Positions 1-5,922 of a DNA stretch of 11,551 nucleotides are shown piece after piece (the stretch's first letter is position 1; each line of letters starts with the position of its first letter). The stretch covers positions 1-11,551 of the forward strand of contig JBJOHK010000157.1 in NCBI GenBank assembly GCA_046047755.1. Reading direction: 5' to 3'. The notes beneath the pieces were generated by a model that was not told the DNA's origin, ran no database searches, and was given only the letters and a program-made list of their open reading frames with translations. Source of the DNA: JALRLA01 sp046047755. Lineage in GTDB: Bacteria > Bacteroidota > Bacteroidia > NS11-12g > UBA955. The translations under genes were made by a program, and so were the position numbers.

Positions 1-326
1 AAAACATATTCTTTGATACCGATAAGAGCAACCTTAAACCCGAATCAGAAGTAGAATTGGCCCGAGTGATGGATTGGCTAAACCAAAATCCAAAGGTTCA
101 CATTGAAATCAGCGGTCACACGGATAGCGAAGGCAGCGATGATTACAACCTTGAACTTTCCAATCGCCGAGCAGGAACCGTTGCGCGCTACCTCATCGAA
201 CAAGGCATGAACGCCCAGCGTATTCAATTCAAAGGATACGGTGAAACCCAGCCTATCGCCAGCAATGAGACAGAATCCGGTCGAGCAAAAAACCGCCGCA
301 TTGAAATGAAAATCATTAACTTGTAA
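1..326 (+). CDS. OmpA-family protein, C-terminal peptidoglycan-binding domain (5' truncated)
   Basis: The reading frame is open from base 3, so only the C-terminal ~107 residues are present and the start lies outside the window. The fragment is a nearly complete OmpA/MotB-type domain: an opening strand (NIFFDTDK), then the segment GHTDSEGSDDYN, then LSNRRA, and a closing RAKNRRIEMKI. In this family the Asp of the HTD motif and the Arg of the NRRA motif grip the diaminopimelate of peptidoglycan stem peptides; both are visible here. The protein probably tethers the outer membrane to the cell wall from the periplasm. The missing N-terminus could be a beta-barrel, TPR/PD40 repeats or a lipoprotein anchor, and the fragment cannot say which. 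The stop lies 2 nt before the next ATG, which suggests co-transcription with the LOG-family gene. The domain call is secure; the full protein identity is unknown. Confidence 0.9.
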   Translation, partial: NIFFDTDKSNLKPESEVELARVMDWLNQNPKVHIEISGHTDSEGSDDYNLELSNRRAGTVARYLIEQGMNAQRIQFKGYGETQPIASNETESGRAKNRRIEMKIINL

Positions 327-328
327 GT

Positions 329-1045
329 ATGCTGAGCGACAAAGACAAAAAGAGAATCAAGCGAGCCTTCGCCAATAAGCGCTGGCCCGAAGTGGCTTCT
401 ACCAATAGCTGGAGCATCTTCAAAATCATGGCCGAATTGGTCGATGGGTATCAGAATCTGGCCAGAATTGGACCCTGTGTTTCCATGTTTGGGTCGGCTC
501 GAACTAAACCCGGAACCCGACACTATGAATTGGCTCAAACCATTGCCCGAAAATTATCAGAGGCCGGCTTGGGTGTAATCTCTGGAGGTGGCCCTGGTAT
601 AATGGAAGCGGCAAACTTGGGCGCCAAAGAAGGGGGTTCAGCCTCAGTAGGATTGTGCATCAATCTGCCTTTTGAAACCTCGAACAACGAATACATAGAC
701 AAAGACAAAGCGCTCATGTTTGACTACTTCTTTGTTCGTAAGGTGATGTTCATGAAATATGCTCAAGGCTTTGTGGTTATGCCCGGCGGATTCGGCACCT
801 TGGATGAACTCTTCGAAGCCTTGACCTTGGTACAAACCGATAAGAGAGCCAAGTTCCCCATTGTGTTGGTAGATAAAGCCTTTTGGCAGCCCCTGGTCGC
901 CTGGATTGAAAAATCGTTGATCGAAGAACACGCTTACGTGTCAGCTAGTGACACCAAGTTGTTTCATTTGGTCGACTCGGCCGAAGAGGCGGTTGACATT
1001 GTATTGGATTTCTACTCCGAATACAGCCTCAAGCCAAACTTCTAA
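329..1045 (+). CDS. LOG-family (TIGR00730-type) nucleoside 5'-monophosphate phosphoribohydrolase
   Basis: This 238-aa cytosolic Rossmann-fold protein belongs to the 'lysine decarboxylase-like' LOG family. Characterised members hydrolyse the N-glycosidic bond of cytokinin riboside 5'-monophosphates or ordinary nucleoside monophosphates, releasing base and ribose 5-phosphate. The sequence shows the N-terminal FGSAR strand-loop (residues 54-58), the glycine-rich GGGPGIME (86-93), FFVRK (134-138) with the family's conserved Arg, and PGGFGTLDE (152-160), the family signature carrying the active-site Glu. The ~45-residue N-terminal extension before the fold and the overall length fit the longer bacterial members. 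The older label 'lysine decarboxylase' is a misannotation in this family. The gene follows the OmpA gene by 2 nt and converges on the S1/P1-like gene with a 10-nt gap and no visible terminator. The substrate is not predictable from sequence. Confidence 0.9.
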   Translation: MLSDKDKKRIKRAFANKRWPEVASTNSWSIFKIMAELVDGYQNLARIGPCVSMFGSARTKPGTRHYELAQTIARKLSEAGLGVISGGGPGIMEAANLGAKEGGSASVGLCINLPFETSNNEYIDKDKALMFDYFFVRKVMFMKYAQGFVVMPGGFGTLDELFEALTLVQTDKRAKFPIVLVDKAFWQPLVAWIEKSLIEEHAYVSASDTKLFHLVDSAEEAVDIVLDFYSEYSLKPNF

Positions 1046-1055
1046 ATCCGTAAAC

Positions 1056-2021
1056 TCATTCATGGTCCCAATTTTCTTCCTGAATGGGAATGGGCCACTG
1101 CTGACCAAGTTTATCTGTGGGTAAGAGGGGCTCTCCTGCCATGACCCAAGCTGTAAACCACAGACTAGCCACTGTTTGAATGGAAGAAGAATATTGCTGC
1201 ATGATGGAAACCAACACCCATTGCCCATAGGCTTGGGCTAGGGTCCAAGAGGCCATTTTTTTACGCAAACGACCTTGCCATACAAAGGCATATTGAGCTT
1301 GCAGTGGAACGATTTTTCTCGCCTGATGCTCGGCTTCTAACGTTTGCCTAACTAGGCCATGGGCCGTTTCGATTTGCTGATGCATGAAGGTGGGTATGTC
1401 ATACACAATTAGGGCTTGATTCTTCATGGATTCAAGAGAGTCCTGGTAGTAATACGGCAATTCCGTTTCCCATAAGGCATGAATGCCCCATTGCTGGGTA
1501 AACTGGCCGTTGTAATTACTGTGGGTGTGCAAGGGAACATTCGCATCGGCCGCATAGTGACCCAAGTCGGCTGAGTAGCGAAGAATGGCATCCAAATTTT
1601 GCTGTTCAAAGGCCCATTGCAGTTTTCGTGTGTGTGTCACACATTGATACGGTACAATGCCATGAGCGAAGACGAAAGAATCTCCAAACCATTTTACAGC
1701 CGAATCCAAGAACAGGGGAAGGGTGTCTAGGGGAAGGGCTTGGTCATATTGATCGGCGTCAATAAAATGCCGACAGGCTTCATCGGCCGCCGCGTAGCGG
1801 CGGCTGTCGGCATCGGTTGCATGCATTTCCAAATACGATTGGTGCACCATGTAAAAGGACCTCAAGGGTTCGGGCAATGACTCACAGGCCTTACGATTGA
1901 TCAAGCGATGCATAGGAAATCCCCAATCAGGGCTACTCCATATGTCTAAGTTTGCCCCCAAGGCGATAGGACATAAAAATGCCAGCAAGGCTCCAGCTCG
2001 GAGCTTGTTCATTGCACTCAT
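1056..2021 (-). CDS. S1/P1 nuclease / zinc-dependent phospholipase C-like secreted protein
   Basis: This 321-aa protein has an N-terminal signal peptide (hydrophobic ALLAFLCPIALG, residues 11-22). It carries the metal-ligand pattern of the alpha-helical PLC/P1-nuclease superfamily: WGFPMH (W33, H38), RHFID (D88), H120 in the HGIVP motif, LGHYAADANVPLH (H155, D159, H165), then H181 and WE (E185). In this superfamily these residues build a trinuclear zinc site that hydrolyses phosphodiester or phospholipid bonds outside the cytoplasm. The motifs match the form common in Bacteroidota, often annotated 'zinc dependent phospholipase C family'. The family usually has a Pro just before Arg-His in the D88 motif (EAPRH); here it is Cys83. 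It lies 11 nt after the pdxJ stop, on the same strand, so it is probably operonic with pdxJ. A second ATG three codons in (2012) is an equally plausible start. Nuclease versus lipase activity cannot be decided. Confidence 0.82.
   Translation of the reverse strand: MSAMNKLRAGALLAFLCPIALGANLDIWSSPDWGFPMHRLINRKACESLPEPLRSFYMVHQSYLEMHATDADSRRYAAADEACRHFIDADQYDQALPLDTLPLFLDSAVKWFGDSFVFAHGIVPYQCVTHTRKLQWAFEQQNLDAILRYSADLGHYAADANVPLHTHSNYNGQFTQQWGIHALWETELPYYYQDSLESMKNQALIVYDIPTFMHQQIETAHGLVRQTLEAEHQARKIVPLQAQYAFVWQGRLRKKMASWTLAQAYGQWVLVSIMQQYSSSIQTVASLWFTAWVMAGEPLLPTDKLGQQWPIPIQEENWDHE
1769..1811. repeat. Nested perfect inverted repeats inside the S1/P1-like gene
   Basis: An inner hairpin, GCCGCCGC (1786-1793) / GTA loop / GCGGCGGC (1797-1804), has 8 perfect pairs and a 3-nt loop. 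It sits inside an outer perfect 8-bp inverted repeat, GCCGACAG (1769-1776) and CTGTCGGC (1804-1811). The structure is entirely within coding sequence, codons 71-85 of the S1/P1-like protein, just before the metal ligand D88. It may be a chance product of Ala/Arg codons, or one of the dispersed GC-rich hairpins also seen at 3141 and 4151. Confidence 0.75.
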
Positions 2022-2032
2022 GAGGTTTTGGT

Positions 2033-2779
2033 TTAGTGTCCCGAAGCCCTTAGCAGCTTAGAACGGTAAAGTTGAATGGTGTTGTGAAGTCCCAAATACA
2101 GGGCATCACAAACCAGCGCATGGCCGATGCTTACTTCGCTTAAAAAAGGAATTTGTTCAGCCAGATATTGCAAGTTTTCCAAGTCCAGGTCGTGACCTGC
2201 GTTAACTCCCATGCCCAAATCTCGGGCCCTCATGGCTGTTTGAATGTAGGGGGCCACGGCTTTTTCTTTGTCTTGTTTGTAGCCTTGGGCATACGACTCA
2301 GTATACAACTCAATTCGGTCGGCACCTGTTTGAGCGGCAGCTTCCACCCAGCTGGGATTGGGGTCTAAAAACAGGCTCACTCGGCAATTGGCCAGGTGAA
2401 GGTCTTGAACCACTTCTTTCAAAAAGTCCTGGTACTTAGGAGTGTTCCAACCAGCGTTAGAGGTCAGTACTCCTGGAGGGTCAGGAACCAGGGTTACTTG
2501 AGCCGGCTTGGCCTGTTTGACAAGGTCAAGAAAATCAGGACTGGGGTATCCTTCGATGTTGAATTCAGTTGACAAATGGGGCTTGATCTCCAAAACATCT
2601 TGGTAGCGAATGTGCCGTTCATCGGGCCGCGGATGCACCGTGATTCCTTGAGCTCCGAACGATTCACAATCTAAAGCCACTTGAAGTACGTTGGGGTTAT
2701 TGCCCCCTCGAGCATTGCGCAAAGTCGCAAACTTGTTGATGTTGACGCTGAGTTGGCAAAGTGAATTCAAGCTTTCCAT
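2033..2779 (-). CDS. pdxJ: Pyridoxine 5'-phosphate synthase PdxJ
   Basis: PdxJ condenses 1-deoxy-D-xylulose 5-phosphate with 3-amino-2-oxopropyl (1-amino-acetone 3-) phosphate to make pyridoxine 5'-phosphate, the ring-closing step of DXP-dependent vitamin B6 synthesis in the cytosol. The 248-aa length is normal for this TIM barrel. Signatures in order are LSVNINKFATLRNARGG (10-26), the phosphate/substrate loop VHPRPDERHI (48-57), the catalytic Glu region EFNIEG (72-77), NAGHDLDLENL (193-203) with the catalytic His, and SIGHAL (217-222). The ATG at 2779 lies inside the end of the upstream 524-aa barrel gene (13-nt overlap), so translation may be coupled. Homologues usually begin only a few residues before LSVNINK, so the ~9-residue lead here is slightly long but fits this ATG. 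The S1/P1-like gene follows after 11 nt. No other B6 gene is in the window. Confidence 0.97.
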   Translation of the reverse strand: MESLNSLCQLSVNINKFATLRNARGGNNPNVLQVALDCESFGAQGITVHPRPDERHIRYQDVLEIKPHLSTEFNIEGYPSPDFLDLVKQAKPAQVTLVPDPPGVLTSNAGWNTPKYQDFLKEVVQDLHLANCRVSLFLDPNPSWVEAAAQTGADRIELYTESYAQGYKQDKEKAVAPYIQTAMRARDLGMGVNAGHDLDLENLQYLAEQIPFLSEVSIGHALVCDALYLGLHNTIQLYRSKLLRASGH

Positions 2780-4341
2780 TGTACTTGTGCAAACATACGA
2801 AGCATTGAGGCTTCAGAGGTAGAGGGAGATTGATACAAGACCTGCAACTGGAATTCTGACTTAGGTCCCAGTGGCTTTCGACAAGAAGCGCTCACGCACA
2901 ATCCGTTTCCCGAAACCGCCTTCCAGGTAGATTGATAGGGTACGTTAGGTAAGGAGACCCATTGCAAACTGGGTCCTCGGTATAAGACTAACCCTAGACT
3001 TTGATGGCCCCACTTGAGTGTGCCGTTCAATTGACCCGAGGGTTCGGGTTTGTCGGTTCCAATTGGAAGGGCTTCAGAGACCTTTGTTTGAGAAACCTGG
3101 GCTCTGAGTTGGATATAGCGGTTGTTAAGGGTAGACGGGAGCGCCCAGCGCAGCTGGGCGCGGCATTGAATCCTAATTTCATCGGCTTGGCCGTTGGCCC
3201 GCAATTCCCATTTCCAAGTGCTCAACTCACCAGTCCTGGCTTTTCTATTCTCGCCGCCATGAGACAAGCGATGCTCCCACTGGGCTTTTGCCAGTATGTC
3301 GGGCGCTACTCGCCATTGGCTAACCCATTGCCAACGACTCCAGTTCGGCCCACTTAAAAACAGCAATCTACCCGATGCTCCGTCGTAAATATCCTCATAA
3401 GTATCTAACCCAATTATAGGCTGAGTAGGGCTGGGTTTTCGGCTGAATTCAAGGCCCCAATCGGTCCATTTACTCAAGGCTTGGCTGTATTTGGCAACTG
3501 CTTTTGGAGCTTCAGATGCTTCTCTGGCCCATTCCAAACTCAGGGTTCCCAACCCTAAAGGACCCGCGGCCCAAAGGCTACCCGCGATCAGCCAGGGATG
3601 TGCAAGCTGATGTTCTGACGCGAAAAGAGAAAGGCCAAAAGCCGTTCCCATTTTCCAATGAGGAATGCGGGTATGCCCATTTCGTATCCAGTTATGGTGA
3701 CCAAATGCTATCAGGGATTGCTGGGTTAAGCTTCCTTTTCGCTCAAGGCCAAGGGGTGTTAAGTGTTCGCCACTGTGATCAATCGACTGCAGCTCTCCAT
3801 TTTCCCAACGGCCATCCCACTTTCTCTGCCCCACAAGACAGCCCCATTCGTATGGCCCCTTAGTAGAGAGGTATCCCAACCCTCGAAGCGCATAGCTCTC
3901 CCGAATCCCTTTATAGCTCTGCAACAACTGCGGGTGTAGTTCCAAGTGAATCGGTTGCAAGCCTCCATATGAAGACTGTCCCTGCCCCCAAATCAGCCCC
4001 TGCCCAATGAACAGTTGCAGATCGCCTAAGTACCATTTCTTGTAATGTGCACTGATGCCCACATAGTCCAGTCCTTTTTCAAATGCATCGGTTTGCAGTG
4101 CCAAAGAAGCGCTGGCCTCTTTCCCTTTCCAATACAATCGAGTCGACTGGGCCCAGGCCGTCCCGACGGCCTGGGCAGGCGCGGCCTTGCCGCGCCCCCA
4201 GCTGCTTCGCAGCTGCCAGTCGCTATCCCCTAAGCCCAGCGTCTCCTGAAGGTCAATTACAGCTTGCCGCGGCTCCCAGTCGTCTTGGGCCTGAATCAGC
4301 CCAACCCCAAACCCCAGCATTAGAACTATCGTTCGTTTCAT
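2767..4341 (-). CDS. Predicted outer-membrane beta-barrel protein (related to Bacteroidota HHH-barrel proteins, without the HHH part)
   Basis: This 524-aa protein starts with a clear signal peptide (MKRTIVLMLGFGVGLIQAQ). The rest is rich in alternating aromatic/polar segments with Trp- and Tyr-ended strands, as in an outer-membrane barrel. Several blocks resemble, from memory, the C-terminal barrel of a Bacteroidota family annotated 'helix-hairpin-helix domain-containing protein': GDLQLFIGQGLIWGQ (106-120), SYKGIRESYALRG (142-154), and SIDHSGEHLTPLGLERKGSL (186-205), which matches the family's 'tsGlHrT..E..rk..l' motif. The usual N-terminal helix-hairpin-helix repeats are absent: only ~25 residues separate the signal peptide from the barrel-like part. 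No molecular function is known to me. It is probably the first gene of an operon with pdxJ (13-nt overlap) and the S1/P1-like gene. Codons 43-64 and 394-401 contain perfect GC-rich hairpins. The barrel call is fairly sure; the family relation is an inference. Confidence 0.7.
   Translation of the reverse strand: MKRTIVLMLGFGVGLIQAQDDWEPRQAVIDLQETLGLGDSDWQLRSSWGRGKAAPAQAVGTAWAQSTRLYWKGKEASASLALQTDAFEKGLDYVGISAHYKKWYLGDLQLFIGQGLIWGQGQSSYGGLQPIHLELHPQLLQSYKGIRESYALRGLGYLSTKGPYEWGCLVGQRKWDGRWENGELQSIDHSGEHLTPLGLERKGSLTQQSLIAFGHHNWIRNGHTRIPHWKMGTAFGLSLFASEHQLAHPWLIAGSLWAAGPLGLGTLSLEWAREASEAPKAVAKYSQALSKWTDWGLEFSRKPSPTQPIIGLDTYEDIYDGASGRLLFLSGPNWSRWQWVSQWRVAPDILAKAQWEHRLSHGGENRKARTGELSTWKWELRANGQADEIRIQCRAQLRWALPSTLNNRYIQLRAQVSQTKVSEALPIGTDKPEPSGQLNGTLKWGHQSLGLVLYRGPSLQWVSLPNVPYQSTWKAVSGNGLCVSASCRKPLGPKSEFQLQVLYQSPSTSEASMLRMFAQVQWKA
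3141..3161. repeat. Perfect 9-bp hairpin inside the barrel gene
   Basis: GCGCCCAGC (3141-3149) pairs perfectly with GCTGGGCGC (3153-3161) across a 3-nt GCA loop. It falls in codons 394-401 of the 524-aa barrel protein. Its core arms GCCCAG/CTGGGC are the same as the outer arms of the longer palindrome at 4151-4176 in the same gene, which suggests a shared origin or mechanism. It is coding sequence without a following T-tract, so it is not a terminator. Confidence 0.75.
4151..4215. repeat. Three consecutive perfect GC-rich hairpins inside the barrel gene
   Basis: Three inverted repeats lie end to end. Hairpin 1, 4151-4176, is GCCCAGGCCGTC / CC / GACGGCCTGGGC: 12 perfect pairs with a 2-nt centre. 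Hairpin 2, 4178-4196, is GGCGCGGC / CTT / GCCGCGCC: 8 pairs. Hairpin 3, 4199-4215, is CAGCTGC / TTC / GCAGCTG: 7 pairs. Together they cover codons 43-64 of the barrel protein without breaking the frame, close to the signal peptide. In random sequence a 12-bp perfect stem with a 2-nt centre would be expected about once per 17 million positions, so the cluster is not easily a chance event. Confidence 0.85.
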
Positions 4342-4374
4342 GCTTCAAATTTGCCACCTACCCACGCCTACAGT

Positions 4375-4387
4375 CGTTTGCCAAACG
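4375..4387. promoter_or_regulatory. 13-bp palindrome upstream of the 524-aa barrel gene (possible operator)
   Basis: CGTTTG (4375-4380), a single C, and CAAACG (4382-4387) form a perfect 6+1+6 palindrome, 33 nt upstream of the barrel ATG on the minus strand. Position and symmetry would suit a dimeric repressor or activator site, but nothing in the sequence identifies a regulator. It may be chance. Confidence 0.3.
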
Positions 4388-4604
4388 CATAGTTACGGAA
4401 AGCTTAGTTGCATGGTCATGAGTCTGAGATTGCCGAGTTGGTTTTGCCTAGTAATAGGCCATACGAGTAATTACGGAAAGTTTAGTTGCATAGTCATGAG
4501 TCTGAGATTGCCGAGTTGGTTTTGCCTAGTAATAGGCCATACGGGTAATTAGGGAAAGCCGGGTTTCCTGGTCATCCATCTGCGCTTGCCTAGTTGGCTT
4601 CAAT
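4385..4604. repeat. 78-bp tandem repeat: two full copies and one decayed partial copy
   Basis: Copy 1 (4393-4470) and copy 2 (4471-4548) begin TTACGGAAAG and are identical at 75 of 78 positions; similarity also extends a few bases to the left, to about 4385. A third copy starts in register at 4549 (TTAGGGAAAG) and stays recognisable to about 4604 before diverging. Each full unit holds GCCTA-GTAA-TAGGC, a 5-bp hairpin with a 4-nt loop, and the unit junction makes GTAATTAC (4467-4474), a perfect 8-bp palindrome. The fragment GTAATTACGGAAAGCCGGGT recurs at 4679-4698. No terminal inverted repeats or transposase are visible. The unit length is a multiple of 3, but the encoded 26-aa repeat does not look like a protein. 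Confidence 0.9.
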
Positions 4605-4678
4605 GAGTTGCATGCCTATTGTTCATGGACCAAAGTCAGCTTTTAACCAATGGCTTCATTCTGTCGGGTGACAAATAG

Positions 4679-4698
4679 GTAATTACGGAAAGCCGGGT
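4679..4698. repeat. Isolated fourth occurrence of the repeat core
   Basis: GTAATTACGGAAAGCCGGGT matches the start of decayed copy 3 (4545-4564, GTAATTAGGGAAAGCCGGGT) at 19 of 20 positions, 134 bp downstream and out of the 78-bp register. Sequence on either side is only weakly similar. It may be the end of an older, decayed array. Confidence 0.75.
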
Positions 4699-4758
4699 GT
4701 CTGACGGATTCATTATTCGATGCCCCTGCAGGTGTAGGTGCCGTTTGAGTGAAAGGCC

Positions 4759-5484
4759 TCAATCTTGCAAGGACTTGCGCCAGCCTAGAGCCAAACTGGG
4801 CCTCAACTGCCCATGATAACGCAAAGCGGCTTTCCAGTGACGATATTCCATAACTACGCGCAGCGGGTAAGGGCCGCTTTCAAAGGCCAGCAGGCTACGC
4901 CAATCAGAATGCCGCCAATCTTGTTGCCAGCCCAGTGCCCAAGTAGCCTCTTCGGCATAGAGTCCCAGTTGAAAGTCCAGGCTCGCTCCGTATTCAGAGG
5001 GAAGGGAATATCGGTAGCCGGCCCAAAGCGAATGGCTTCTGTTCGAGGGCGAGAAGCGAGCGTTGCTAAGGGGATAAGAAAGGGAAGCAAAGGGTTGGGC
5101 ATTCACCCGCAGCCAGTAGGTGGACTCATAGGCCAAGGCTAAAGAATAATTCGGAAGGGCTTTTCCAAGGCTTTGAACTCGATCCAAGCCGAGCTTGGCT
5201 TCCACCTGCCAGTGGCGGTTGAGCGATAATCGGGTACCCAGATCAAGGTGCTGCATAGGCACATCTAGGTTGCCCTCTTGCCAGGCTGAGGCAGAAAAAT
5301 GGGTTGAAGAGGCATTCAAGGCCAGGCGATACAAGTCGGCAGGACCCGCAGCGAGGTAAGATTCAATGGCGGGAATCTCAGTGTCTAGGGGCGATAGACA
5401 AGCTCCCAATGCAAAGGGAGAACTTGCAATTTGTGCAAATAATTTCGGGAAAAGTACGAGGCACAACCCCGCTCGTTTGATCAT
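4759..5484 (-). CDS. Small predicted beta-barrel outer-membrane protein of unknown function
   Basis: This 241-aa protein has a signal peptide (MIKRAGLCLVLFPKLFAQ, residues 1-18). It continues with an Ala/Ser/Leu-rich linker and then a series of short strands of alternating hydrophobic and polar residues, many ending in Trp or Tyr (RHWQVEAKL, YRYSLPSEYGASLDFQLGLY, ATWALGWQQDW, LRVVMEYRHWKAALRYH). This pattern and the lack of internal hydrophobic helices predict an outer-membrane barrel. From memory, small barrel proteins of this kind often sit just upstream of HHH-barrel genes in Bacteroidota; here the 524-aa barrel gene is next on the same strand, after the repeat-bearing 417-nt gap. The ATG overlaps the MerR stop as ATGA, implying translational coupling and shared transcription. 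I do not recognise a named family, and the function is unknown. Confidence 0.7.
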   Translation of the reverse strand: MIKRAGLCLVLFPKLFAQIASSPFALGACLSPLDTEIPAIESYLAAGPADLYRLALNASSTHFSASAWQEGNLDVPMQHLDLGTRLSLNRHWQVEAKLGLDRVQSLGKALPNYSLALAYESTYWLRVNAQPFASLSYPLSNARFSPSNRSHSLWAGYRYSLPSEYGASLDFQLGLYAEEATWALGWQQDWRHSDWRSLLAFESGPYPLRVVMEYRHWKAALRYHGQLRPSLALGWRKSLQD

Positions 5485-5810
5485 TCCAGCTGCTTTTTCA
5501 AGTCCAGTAATTGTTGTTTGAAGGCTCTCAGCTGCTTGACCAATTCCAATTTCGGATCGTTCAAATCCGCGCCCCGCTTGATTTGCTTCGAGGCTTTGGC
5601 CAAATGCATACCCTTCTCCTTAACAAGATACTGAATATTCTTGAGCAGGTCTAGGTCTGTCAGGTTGTAAATGCGGTCGCCTTTCTTGTTTTTCATCGGC
5701 TTGATCTGCGGGAAATTTTTCTCCCAGAACCGCAGGGTAGAGGGCGGCACGCCGAGCATCTCGCTCACCTCGCCAATCTTGAAATACTTCTTCGTTGGGG
5801 CCGTCTCCAT
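5481..5810 (-). CDS. MerR-family transcriptional regulator (short, no effector domain)
   Basis: This 109-aa DNA-binding protein has a typical MerR winged helix-turn-helix: YFKIGEVSEMLGVPPSTLRFWEKNF (residues 9-33), the wing with KKGDRIYNLTDLDLL (43-57), and a second helical pair to about residue 77. A Lys/Leu/Gln-rich coiled coil (about 85-109) would mediate dimerisation. No C-terminal ligand-binding domain and no cysteines are present, so it is not a metal or thiol sensor of the classical type. Short MerR proteins of this form commonly sit next to an M23 peptidase gene in Bacteroidota, as here (peptidase upstream, 112-nt gap). It has its own promoter-like box, and its stop overlaps the start of the small barrel gene (ATGA). 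Its targets are unknown; the adjacent envelope genes or its own promoter are the natural guesses. Confidence 0.92.
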   Translation of the reverse strand: METAPTKKYFKIGEVSEMLGVPPSTLRFWEKNFPQIKPMKNKKGDRIYNLTDLDLLKNIQYLVKEKGMHLAKASKQIKRGADLNDPKLELVKQLRAFKQQLLDLKKQLE

Positions 5811-5814
5811 GCTG

Positions 5815-5846
5815 CAAACCTACGCTTCGGCGCGCTCAAGAACAAG
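5815..5846 (-). promoter_or_regulatory. Bacteroidota-type promoter for the MerR gene
   Basis: Read on the minus strand, a perfect -7 box TAGGTTTG (TAnnTTTG, plus positions 5815-5822) is preceded after 20 bp by CTTG (5843-5846), a 3-of-4 match to the -33 TTTG. The box ends 4 nt before the ATG at 5810, so the transcript should be leaderless or nearly so. Confidence 0.5.
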
Positions 5847-5897
5847 CCTTTGCGTGCTTCTCTTTTGGGAGGATAATGAAGGGGTTCAGGGTGCACT

Positions 5898-5917
5898 GTG
5901 GCTCGCAAGAGAGCCGC
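5898..5917 (-). terminator. Weak hairpin downstream of the M23 peptidase gene
   Basis: GGCTC (5900-5904) and GAGCC (5911-5915) pair around a 6-nt loop, extended by one wobble and one G-C pair to 5898/5917. It begins 5 nt past the peptidase stop on the minus strand. No U-tract follows, so termination is doubtful; it could instead be an mRNA 3'-end stabiliser or chance. Confidence 0.3.
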
Positions 5918-5922
5918 TTAGA

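Larger units (their letters stand above)
4342..4758. other. 417-nt gene-free region between the two barrel genes
   Basis: No credible gene was found here. Apart from the repeats listed separately, it holds a 13-bp palindrome CGTTTG-C-CAAACG at 4375-4387 (33 nt before the ATG of the 524-aa barrel gene), a TGTC/GACA mini-inverted repeat near 4662-4673, and on the minus strand a weak -7-like box CAAATTTG (4346-4353, TAnnTTTG with one mismatch) ending 4 nt before the ATG at 4341. No matching -33 TTTG sits 19 bp upstream of that box, so the promoter assignment is weak. A plus-strand open frame (4340-4552) just translates the tandem repeat and is not considered a gene. Confidence 0.7.

Noticed and set aside
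1046..1055. Shared terminator between the convergent LOG and S1/P1-like genes
   Set aside because: The 10-nt gap and flanking coding ends contain no stem with a T-tract in either direction.
4340..4552. Plus-strand 70-codon open frame with an internal 26-residue repeat
   Set aside because: It is just a translation of the 78-bp DNA repeat (a multiple of 3), begins opposite the start of the barrel gene, is rich in Cys/Trp/Ser with no recognisable fold, and has no supporting promoter.
4385..4698. Possible CRISPR array
   Set aside because: The repeats are contiguous 78-bp units without unique spacers, and no cas gene is present.
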